From positions 1-20,075 of the forward strand of contig CAJKBW010000054.1 in the NCBI GenBank assembly GCA_905198295.1: a stretch of DNA of 20,075 nucleotides, in the 5' to 3' direction. The DNA comes from an uncultured Oscillospiraceae bacterium (lineage in GTDB: Bacteria; Bacillota; Clostridia; Oscillospirales; Acutalibacteraceae). Under the pieces are notes generated by a model. It was not told the DNA's origin. It searched no databases and was given only the letters and a program-made list of their open reading frames with translations. This document shows, piece after piece, positions 14,066-20,075 of the stretch. The position numbers and the translations under genes are program-made. How positions within the stretch are numbered: the stretch's first letter is position 1; the number at the start of each line of letters is the position of its first letter.

Positions 14066-14773
14066 TTATTTTTCAACCTCTTCGCCCCCTTTCGCCGACG
14101 TGCCGCACGCACGTCCACAGGCGGCTGCCTGCGGACAGGCCGCGCACACCTCAGTACCGAGCTCCCGCCGCGCGCTCTGCGCTTCCAGACGCTTCGACAG
14201 TTTATTGGTCAGCCAAATCAGCATGCCGAACACAAAGAACCCACCAGCCGGCAGCACAAAAATAGCGATCGGCGGGAACAGCCCACCTTCCGGCCAGCCG
14301 AACAGCGTGCCGCTGCCGAGGAACTCGCGGATGCCGCCCATAATCACCAGTGCCGCCGTGAAGCCGGCGCCCATGCCCAGCCCGTCGAGTGCCGACAGAC
14401 CGACGCTGTTTTTACTGGCGAACGCCTCTGCTCGCCCGAGGATGATGCAGTTGACCACGATCAGCGGCAAATAGATGCCCAGCGCCTGATCGATAGCCGG
14501 CAGATACGCCTTAACGAGCATCTGTACGATGGTGGTGAAGCCGGCGATAACCACGATATAGGCGGGCAGCCGCACTTTATCGGGGATCACCCGCCGCAGC
14601 AGCGAAATCACGATGTTGGAGCAGACGAGCACAAAGGTTGCCGCCGCACCCATACCCAGCCCGTTGACCGCCGCGGTGGTGACCGCAAGAGTCGGGCAGG
14701 TGCCGAGTACCAGCCGCAGCACCGGATTTTCCCGGATGAGGCCCTTGGTAAAAGTCTGTGTATATTTACCCAC
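14066..14773 (-). CDS. rnfE: Rnf complex subunit E (membrane)
   Basis: Integral membrane subunit (235 aa), paralogue of RnfA. It has the paired motifs LVLGTCPTLAVTTAAVNGLG (21-40) and LGIYLPLIVVNCIILGRAEA (93-112), whose cysteines would complete the intramembrane cluster. It begins with GTG at 14773 and overlaps the rnfG end by 8 bases. The C-terminus has a soluble tail of about 35 residues with four cysteines (C210, C213, C219, C223; CAACPQAAACGRAC) before an acidic end. This is longer than the roughly 200-residue enterobacterial RnfE and could bind a metal or cluster. Whether such tails are common in related clostridia I cannot check here. Confidence 0.95.
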   Translation of the reverse strand: MGKYTQTFTKGLIRENPVLRLVLGTCPTLAVTTAAVNGLGMGAAATFVLVCSNIVISLLRRVIPDKVRLPAYIVVIAGFTTIVQMLVKAYLPAIDQALGIYLPLIVVNCIILGRAEAFASKNSVGLSALDGLGMGAGFTAALVIMGGIREFLGSGTLFGWPEGGLFPPIAIFVLPAGGFFVFGMLIWLTNKLSKRLEAQSARRELGTEVCAACPQAAACGRACGTSAKGGEEVEK

Positions 14774-15308
14774 GGCTACCGGCCTCCTTTATCATCTGAT
14801 ACCACGCCACCGCCTGATTGACCCCGTCGGTGATGCCGCGCGAGGTTTTGGTGGCCTGAGACACGCCGTCGATGGTCTTTCCCAGCTCGAATGTCTCCGC
14901 CGTCCTGCCGGAAAACGCGTCGAGCAGGCCGCCTTCCCGCACCTTAGCGACGTAGCCGGCCGTCTCGTTGTCGTCAGTCACCGCGACACCAGTCACGGTG
15001 CCGTCCGCGGCAATTCCGGTCATCACGGTCAGCCCGGCGCTCTTGCCGGTAGCTACCGCAGTGAACACATAGCCCACCGTTTCGCCGTCTTTAATGGCAG
15101 TATAATAGGTAGTATCGCCTAGGTTTTGCTTCTCAAAGGTATCCGCGTCGATCACCTGCTGCCGCGCGGCAGTTTCTGCTTCCTCATTGCGCGCGGCGAT
15201 GGTGGCGGCAGTCAGGGCATTCGTCCCTGCAAGGGCCGCCGTAGTCACGCCGGCGATCACCATCAGCGAAACCGCCGAAACCACGACATCCTTAGCCTTA
15301 CTTCGCAC
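14766..15308 (-). CDS. rnfG: Rnf complex subunit G (covalent FMN)
   Basis: Membrane-anchored, externally facing flavoprotein subunit (180 aa). One N-terminal helix (about 8-30) precedes an FMN-binding domain. The flavinylation motif reads DGVSQATKTS (147-156): the acceptor-type Thr (T155) is present, but the Gly of the usual SGATxT is Gln. I chose GTG at 15308 because GGAGGTGG sits 7 bases upstream and the anchor then starts at a normal distance; the frame upstream of it lies within rnfD. It overlaps the rnfD end by 11 bases and the rnfE start by 8, so translation is coupled. Confidence 0.94.
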   Translation of the reverse strand: MRSKAKDVVVSAVSLMVIAGVTTAALAGTNALTAATIAARNEEAETAARQQVIDADTFEKQNLGDTTYYTAIKDGETVGYVFTAVATGKSAGLTVMTGIAADGTVTGVAVTDDNETAGYVAKVREGGLLDAFSGRTAETFELGKTIDGVSQATKTSRGITDGVNQAVAWYQMIKEAGSRG

Positions 15309-16254
15309 GGTGCAGCCACCTCCTTTTCTCCCCGAACGGCAGCGGCCGGGTAAACCGCTCGATAAGCGGCACAAGGATGTTCATAATCACAATGGCAAAG
15401 GATACGCCCTCCGGCAGCGAACCACACAGGCGGATGAGCACCGTCAGCAGGCCGCAGCCCACCGCAAAAACCACCTTGCCCGCCTTGTTGACCGGGGAGG
15501 TCGTGTAATCGGTGGCCATGAAAATCGCACCGAGCAGCAGGCCGCCGGACAGGATATGGTACACCGGATCCTGTCCGCACAGCCAGGTCACCACAAACAC
15601 AGTACCCACAAAGGTAACCGGCACAATCGGGGAAATCACCCGTCGGATGACCAGATACACGAAGCCCAGCAGCAGCGCCAGCGCACAGGTTTCCCCCAGG
15701 CAGCCCGGCCGCATGCCGAACAGCAGCTCGGTTTTGGTGTAGGCGGAAATGTCCCCACCGTTCGCCAGCAGCGCCAGCGGCGTCGCGGAGGATACCGCAT
15801 CGGCGCCGCGCCACTGCAGCGGCTCCACCCAGTTGTTCATCTCGGTGGGGAAGCTCCCCATCAGGACAATACGCCCGGCGAGCGCCGGGTTGACAAAATT
15901 CTGGCCGATGCCGCCGAACATCTGCTTGGCGACCACAATCGCGACCACGCCGCCCAGCGCCGCCTGCCACAGGGGGATGGTCGCCGGCAGGTTGAACGCC
16001 AGCAGCAGGCCGGTCACCACCGCCGACAGATCGCCGACTGTCTGCGGCCGCTTCATCACCGCCCGCGACAGGATTTCCGACGCAAGGCACGCGCCAACGC
16101 ACACCATCTCCACCGCCAGCGCTCTGAAACCGAACAGCCATACCGAAGCCACCAGTGCCGGCACCAACGCGATAATAACGTCGAGCATAATACCGCGGGT
16201 ATTCTGTCCGCAGTGCAGGTGCGGCGAGGAGGATATCACAAGAGGCTTATCCAT
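15298..16254 (-). CDS. rnfD: Rnf complex subunit D (membrane, covalent FMN)
   Basis: Integral membrane subunit (318 aa), homologous to NqrB, with about nine helices. It begins MDKPLVISSSPHLHCGQNTR, a typical RnfD start (SPH...T). The FMN attachment motif is DAVSSATPL (152-160; acceptor T158), and a later signature is IFMATDYTTSPVNKAGKVVF. AAGGATGTG lies before the ATG at 16254. It is 54 bases after rnfC, and its last codons contain the rnfG ribosome binding site (AGGAGGTGG). Confidence 0.96.
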   Translation of the reverse strand: MDKPLVISSSPHLHCGQNTRGIMLDVIIALVPALVASVWLFGFRALAVEMVCVGACLASEILSRAVMKRPQTVGDLSAVVTGLLLAFNLPATIPLWQAALGGVVAIVVAKQMFGGIGQNFVNPALAGRIVLMGSFPTEMNNWVEPLQWRGADAVSSATPLALLANGGDISAYTKTELLFGMRPGCLGETCALALLLGFVYLVIRRVISPIVPVTFVGTVFVVTWLCGQDPVYHILSGGLLLGAIFMATDYTTSPVNKAGKVVFAVGCGLLTVLIRLCGSLPEGVSFAIVIMNILVPLIERFTRPLPFGEKRRWLHRAK

Positions 16255-16308
16255 CCGAACACATCCTTCCGTAATCCTTAGGGAGAAGCGCAGCCCGGCC
16301 GGGCCGGC

Positions 16309-17640
16309 TCAGGCTTTGTGCCGCCGCACCTGCTCCTTGGCCATGCGCATCGTCTGCACGATGGGGCGGTGGGCCGGGCAGGAGTAGGAGCAGCAGCCGC
16401 ATTCCATGCAAGTCATCACGCCGCGGCGGGCCATGTCCTCGACATCGCCGGCCGCATAGGCGCGGGCAATCGCGGTGGGCATCAGGTGCATCGGGCAGGC
16501 ATCCACACAGCGCCCGCAGCGGATGCAGGTGGTCGCGGCGGTCATCTGCGCATCCTTTTCAGTAAAGGCCAAAATGGCGTTATTCTGCTTGAGCACCGGC
16601 AGGGCGTCGTCCATAAGTGCCAAACCCATCATCGGCCCGCCCATCAGCAGCTTGCCGCAGGGTTCCTTCAGTCCGCCGCAGAAGGCCAGAACATCGTGCA
16701 CCGGCGTGCCGATGGTGACCCGGAGGTTTTGGGGATGCGCCACCGCGGAGCCGTCCACCGTCACCCGCTTGTCGATCAGCGGCACACCGGTTTTCAGATA
16801 CCGGGACAAAAATGCGGCGGAAGTGACGTTCATCACCACGCAGCCCACATCCGCCGGCAGTTTTCCGGGCGGCACCCGGCGGCCGGTACAAGCGGATATC
16901 AACACCTTTTCCGCCCCCTGCGGATAGCGCGCCGGCAGGGCTTTGACCTGCACCTGACGCTGCGGGGTGGATACGCTGCGCGCGATTTTGGACAGCTCTT
17001 CGATCGCGGCAGGCTTGTTTTTCTCGATCGCAATAATGACCCGTCCCGCGTCGAGGAATTCCATAATCGTCTGCACACCAGAAACGATGTCCCAAGAATT
17101 TTCCATACACTCGCGGTAGTCGGTGGTTATGTACGGCTCGCATTCCGCCGCGTTGACGATCAGGGTGTCCACCTCGTCGAGATTTTTCGGGTTGAGCTTG
17201 ATATGGGTCGGGAAGCCCGCACCGCCGAGCCCCACCAGCCCGGATGCCCGGACCGCCGCAATGAACTCCTCACGGTTCTCCACCTTCGGCGGCGCGATAT
17301 CGTCCGCCATACGCTGCTCGCCGTCCGCCTCGATGACCACCGCCTGCGTGGTGCGCCCGCCGGGCAGCAGCAGTTCGGTCATACCGGTCACCGTACCCGA
17401 CACCCCGGAATGTACCGGTGCGCTCAGCGGCTTGTCGCTGTCACCGACCACCTGGCCGACCGCCACGCGATCCCCGGCCTTCACCGTTGGCACGCACGGC
17501 GCGCCCAGATGCTGGGACATCGCCAGGAGGATCCGCTCGGGCGGCGGCATGACGATGGTCTCGCATTCCGCCGTGTTCTTCCGGTGCGGGGCGTGTACGC
17601 CGCCGTGCGGGCGCGCACCCCACCATTCTTTTATTGTCAT
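16309..17640 (-). CDS. rnfC: Rnf complex subunit C (NADH/FMN, iron-sulfur)
   Basis: Peripheral subunit (443 aa) where NAD+ is reduced. It starts with the RnfC-type HGGVHAPHRK (residues 12-21), has a Rossmann-like NAD/FMN region with GLGGAGFPTH (137-146) and NAAECEPYITTDYR, and ends with two 4Fe-4S motifs, CIRCGRCVDACP (near 371) and CMECGCCSYSCP (411-422). I chose the ATG at 17640, preceded by GGGAAGGATG; an ATG nine codons earlier (17667) has no ribosome binding site. The gene follows the Gx gene after an 83-base gap that holds a candidate promoter and a 10-bp inverted repeat. Confidence 0.95.
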   Translation of the reverse strand: MTIKEWWGARPHGGVHAPHRKNTAECETIVMPPPERILLAMSQHLGAPCVPTVKAGDRVAVGQVVGDSDKPLSAPVHSGVSGTVTGMTELLLPGGRTTQAVVIEADGEQRMADDIAPPKVENREEFIAAVRASGLVGLGGAGFPTHIKLNPKNLDEVDTLIVNAAECEPYITTDYRECMENSWDIVSGVQTIMEFLDAGRVIIAIEKNKPAAIEELSKIARSVSTPQRQVQVKALPARYPQGAEKVLISACTGRRVPPGKLPADVGCVVMNVTSAAFLSRYLKTGVPLIDKRVTVDGSAVAHPQNLRVTIGTPVHDVLAFCGGLKEPCGKLLMGGPMMGLALMDDALPVLKQNNAILAFTEKDAQMTAATTCIRCGRCVDACPMHLMPTAIARAYAAGDVEDMARRGVMTCMECGCCSYSCPAHRPIVQTMRMAKEQVRRHKA

Positions 17641-17684
17641 CTGCCGGACACATCCTTCCCTCTGCATGAAAAACTTTTACCATT

Positions 17685-17728
17685 TGTAAATTTGCAGGAA
17701 CAATATACAAAAATCATCCAAATTTACA
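17685..17728 (-). promoter_or_regulatory. Inverted repeat and candidate promoter before rnfC
   Basis: TGTAAATTTG (17685-17694) and CAAATTTACA (17719-17728) are perfect 10-bp inverted copies, 24 bases apart. On the minus strand a -10-like TATATT (17707-17702) lies between them; the matching -35 (CTGTAA) is weak. The right arm includes the stop codon of the Gx gene. This may be an operator for internal regulation of rnfC. Confidence 0.45.
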
Positions 17729-18239
17729 GCGAAAAGCGCCGTAGCTGCGGCAGCGTAATATTAGTCACAAAGCCGGTCAGCGTACCAGTGCCGAGCGCGG
17801 CGAGCAGCAGCCAGGGGGCATACGCCAGCAGCGCGTCCCCCATGAGCAGCATCGCAGCGGCAAGCTGGGCGGCGTTGTGGGTGACCGCCCCCAGAATTCC
17901 GACAGCGATGAAACTGACCCGCCCGCGCAGCAGCCGCATGGCGGCTGCCATCACCAGAGCGGACAGCATGCCTCCGGCAAAGCTCATCACGAATGCGCTT
18001 CCCCCGCGCACCAGCAGCACAAACCCGGCCTTAACCGCCGTAATCGCCAGCGCGGCAGGCAGGCCGAGTGCGGACAGCGCATACATAGTCACGAGGTTGG
18101 AAAGCCCCAGCCGGGCACCGGGCACCGGCAGCGGGGGCAGCAGTCCCTCCAGAAACGATAGCGCAAGCGCAAGCGCCGCCAGCAGCCCCAACAGCGCGGT
18201 GCGCCGTGCCGCTCGGGCGGCCGGGATTTTTATGGCCAT
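17724..18239 (-). CDS. Gx transporter family membrane protein
   Basis: Integral membrane protein (171 aa) with about five helices, of the Gx/HepI-like family (PF07456), often mislabelled heptaprenyl diphosphate synthase component I. Diagnostic run: LGLSNLVTMYALSALGLPAAL, then LVRGGSAFVMSFAGGMLSAL. In clostridia this gene commonly sits between a NusG-II protein and rnfC, as here, suggesting a role tied to Rnf, perhaps maturation or flavin/quinone supply; the exact function is unknown. I chose the ATG at 18239 because GAAAAGGGGAC lies upstream; the frame extends to 18338 into the previous gene. Confidence 0.85.
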   Translation of the reverse strand: MAIKIPAARAARRTALLGLLAALALALSFLEGLLPPLPVPGARLGLSNLVTMYALSALGLPAALAITAVKAGFVLLVRGGSAFVMSFAGGMLSALVMAAAMRLLRGRVSFIAVGILGAVTHNAAQLAAAMLLMGDALLAYAPWLLLAALGTGTLTGFVTNITLPQLRRFSL

Positions 18240-18282
18240 ATAAGTCCCCTTTTCTCTGCGCCGCCGGAACAAACCGCAGCGT

Positions 18283-18714
18283 TTACTGCGCGACGGCGTC
18301 GATTCCGCCGCCGGCTTCTCCGGATATCTGCACCACAATGCCAGCCGGCACGCAGGCCGCCGACTGCCCGGAACGGGACAGCCAGCCGCTGTGCACGCAG
18401 ACCTGATCCGGACAGCCGCTGTGCGCCACCCGGACCCGTCCTCCCTGCACCTCGACGGTTACCGGGATGTCTCCTTTTCCGGTGAAGGTGCGTTCGGCGT
18501 CAGCCGACAGCGGCAGCGTTACTGTGCCGCCCGGTGTGGTGACGACCGCCGTTTCCCCCGGCGGTGTGCCCAGTCGGAGCATCGCCAGCAGCAAAAGCGC
18601 CGCCAGCGCCACAGCACCGGCAAGGATAAAATCGCCGCGGCGCCAAAGCACCCGGCGCGCAGCCGCTTCTCCGGTCACCCTCGTTCGCCGCCTTTCCGAT
18701 TGCCAAACCGACAC
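18283..18714 (-). CDS. NusG domain II-containing membrane-anchored protein
   Basis: Small protein (143 aa from GTG at 18714) with one N-terminal helix (about 29-46, FILAGAVALAALLLLAML) and an external NusG-II-like domain. Its hallmark is HSGCPDQVCVHSGWLSRSG followed by CVPAGIVVQISG, with three cysteines. This fold (PF07009) is a regular neighbour of rnf genes in clostridia; its role is unproven. The start is uncertain: the GTG at 18714 has no clear ribosome binding site, while a GTG at 18678 has AAAGG about 12 bases upstream and still keeps the anchor. Likely first gene of the rnf operon. Confidence 0.85.
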   Translation of the reverse strand: MSVWQSERRRTRVTGEAAARRVLWRRGDFILAGAVALAALLLLAMLRLGTPPGETAVVTTPGGTVTLPLSADAERTFTGKGDIPVTVEVQGGRVRVAHSGCPDQVCVHSGWLSRSGQSAACVPAGIVVQISGEAGGGIDAVAQ

Positions 18715-18868
18715 AATGTTGATATACTGTACCCTATAAGAAATATGGCCATTTCTCTCGTGAACATACAGACACTTTATATTACCGCATTTTTAGACAA
18801 TCCGCAAGGTGTTTTCACGGGAATACCTGCGCCTGCGGTCCAGGCCAAGCAAAGGAAGGAAGAAGCAC
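18715..18868. promoter_or_regulatory. Divergent intergenic region between the rnf cluster and alcohol dehydrogenase
   Basis: No gene seen. AT-rich in its middle. A plus-strand -10-like TATATT at 18778-18783 could serve the alcohol dehydrogenase, and a minus-strand TATATC near 18726-18721 could serve the NusG-II gene, but neither has a good -35. Confidence 0.35.
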
Positions 18869-19978
18869 ATGGATTTCAACTTTTTTATGCCGGTACAGGT
18901 TTTCAGCGGCGAGGGCTGCCTGCCGCAGCACGCCGGCGTGCTGCGCAGTCTTGGCCGCCGCTGTCTGGTTGTAACCGGTCGGCACAGCGCCAAAGCCAGC
19001 GGCGCGCTCGATGACGTTGTGCGCGTGCTGGAGGAACAAAACATCGACTATACACTGTGCCCGGCGATCGGACCGAACCCGCTGGTCAGCCAGTGCCAGA
19101 CAGCCGCCTGCGCCGCCGAGGCCTGCCGGGCAGATTTTCTCATCGGCATCGGCGGAGGCTCGGTGATGGACGCGGTTAAAGCGGCCGCCTGGCTGGCGGC
19201 CAACCATATCGGCGATACCGACCGCCTGTTTGCCGGAACACTGCGGCACCCGCCGCTGCCGGCGGCGCTCATCGGCACCACCGCTGGCACCGGCAGCGAG
19301 GTCAGCGCCACCGCAGTGCTCACACTGGACGATACCGGCCGCAAACGCAGTGTCACCCATCCCAACTGCTATGCCCGCTATGTTTTCGCGGATGCGCGCT
19401 ATACCGCCTCGATGTCCCGTACCTCCACCGTCTCCACCGCGCTTGACGCGCTTTCCCACGCGGTGGAGGGCTGGTTTGCACCGGGCTGCGGCGACGTGAT
19501 CACCGCCTTTGGCGAAAAAGCACTGCCGCTGGTCAGCGCCGGGCTGCGGGAGCTTGCCGCAGCGCCGGATACGCTGCCGGATGCCGCCGGACGGGAGCGC
19601 CTGTTTTATGGCTCGCTGTGGGCGGGCATGGTGCTCAACGCAACCGGCACCGCTTTCCCCCATCCGTTCGGCTATATCCTCACCGAAGATTTCGGCGTAC
19701 CGCACGGCATGGCGTGCGCGGTGTTCCTGCCGGCCTTCACCCGGCGAGCGGAGCAGTACGCACCCGAACGCGCTGCGCAGCTGTTTGCCCTGTGCGGCGG
19801 CCGTGACAGCTATTACACCACACTCCGGACGCTGACGGATGTCCGCATCACCATGACCGACGAACAGATCAGGGCATATTCTGCCCGCTGGCCGGGGCTG
19901 AAAAACCTGCCGCGCACCCCCGGCGGCTTTACACCAGAGGACGGGATCGCGCTGTTCCGCGAGCTGTTTCTGGCCTGA
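18869..19978 (+). CDS. Iron-containing (group III) alcohol dehydrogenase
   Basis: Cytoplasmic NAD(P)H-dependent metal alcohol dehydrogenase (369 aa). The Rossmann part has GIGGGSVMDAVKA (93-105) and TTAGTGSEVS (137-146). The metal ligands are in place: D193 and H197 (DALSHAVE), H265 (FPHPFGY) and H279 (VPHGMA). Length fits the family (370-390). I chose the ATG at 18869, with AAAGGAAGGA about 8 bases upstream; an earlier in-frame ATG at 18809 has none. A single-gene unit, divergent from the rnf cluster and closed by a terminator. Butanol-, propanediol- or ethanol-type substrates cannot be told apart by motif. Confidence 0.93.
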   Translation: MDFNFFMPVQVFSGEGCLPQHAGVLRSLGRRCLVVTGRHSAKASGALDDVVRVLEEQNIDYTLCPAIGPNPLVSQCQTAACAAEACRADFLIGIGGGSVMDAVKAAAWLAANHIGDTDRLFAGTLRHPPLPAALIGTTAGTGSEVSATAVLTLDDTGRKRSVTHPNCYARYVFADARYTASMSRTSTVSTALDALSHAVEGWFAPGCGDVITAFGEKALPLVSAGLRELAAAPDTLPDAAGRERLFYGSLWAGMVLNATGTAFPHPFGYILTEDFGVPHGMACAVFLPAFTRRAEQYAPERAAQLFALCGGRDSYYTTLRTLTDVRITMTDEQIRAYSARWPGLKNLPRTPGGFTPEDGIALFRELFLA

Positions 19979-19986
19979 TTAAAATA

Positions 19987-20022
19987 AGCGCCTCCGCAAA
20001 AAGTTCCTTTTGCGGAGGCGCT
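19987..20022. terminator. Strong hairpin after the alcohol dehydrogenase
   Basis: A 15-bp stem, AGCGCCTCCGCAAAA (19987-20001) with its exact complement (20008-20022), and a 6-base loop. The T-rich tail is on the minus strand (TTATTTTAA), so it may also end a leftward gene beyond the window edge. Confidence 0.85.
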
Positions 20023-20070
20023 CAGCTTGTCGAAAAAGTCCGGCTCACGCCGTCCTATTCTCCAAGCTGA
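20022..20070. repeat. 8-bp inverted repeat at the right edge
   Basis: TCAGCTTG (20022-20029) and CAAGCTGA (20063-20070) face each other next to the hairpin. The last 50 bases hold no complete gene; a leftward frame is open here and could be the end of a gene outside the window. Confidence 0.3.
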
Positions 20071-20075
20071 AGCAA

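Noticed and set aside
16318..18243. A 641-codon plus-strand frame opposite rnfC and the Gx gene
   Set aside because: It is antisense to well-recognised genes, its composition is His/Arg-rich and it has no start signals.
1..20075. CRISPR array, insertion sequence, prophage, integrase or biosynthetic cluster
   Set aside because: I saw no regularly spaced repeats, transposase or integrase motifs, phage genes or assembly-line enzymes on either strand.

Overview
The window comes from a GC-rich, spore-forming, anaerobic Firmicute, most likely a clostridial lineage such as Oscillospirales. This is an inference from gene content: SpoVT, a complete Rnf complex in the clostridial order (NusG-II protein, Gx protein, then C-D-G-E-A-B), rubredoxin, an iron-type alcohol dehydrogenase, sigma-A promoters and purine-rich ribosome binding sites. 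Most genes look 60-70% GC. Three stretches are clearly more AT-rich: about 3740-4140, 5865-6060 and 11560-12060. They hold an unrecognised small gene, an orphan terminator and a gene remnant.

Left part (1-3660). A zinc-type ABC importer runs leftward (znuA, znuC, then znuB, which is cut by the window edge). It is divergent from a Fur-family regulator, probably Zur. The two genes share an intergenic region with two good sigma-A promoters and an imperfect palindrome beside the znuA -10. Next come a 53-residue rubredoxin gene on the minus strand, whose terminator lies inside the 3' end of the regulator gene, and a one-domain cupin.

Middle part (3660-11000). In order: an AT-rich orphan gene; a FAD-dependent dehydrogenase behind a perfect-consensus promoter and a terminator-like leader hairpin; an AT-rich gap with remnants; a two-gene NatA/NatB-type ABC exporter; and a translationally coupled pair made of a membrane-anchored MutS-family ATPase and an AAC(3)-family acetyltransferase. 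Intrinsic terminators separate the units.

Right part (11000-20075). spoVT (minus) is followed by a roughly 650-base non-coding stretch that holds a C-terminal remnant of a Dph6-like ATP pyrophosphatase. Then come three minus-strand tRNA genes (transcribed Met, Glu, Val) with their own promoter and terminator. The rnf operon (minus, 18714 to 12595) encodes the membrane ion-pumping ferredoxin:NAD+ oxidoreductase. A divergent iron-type alcohol dehydrogenase with a strong terminator closes the window.

The energy genes fit together: Rnf links reduced ferredoxin to NAD(H) and an ion gradient, rubredoxin carries electrons, and the alcohol dehydrogenase can use or make NAD(P)H. I do not see a clear-cut new biological system. 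The most interesting candidates are the MutS-like/acetyltransferase pair, the AT-rich orphan gene, the FAD-dehydrogenase leader, and the inverted repeats before rnfC and between rubredoxin and cupin.
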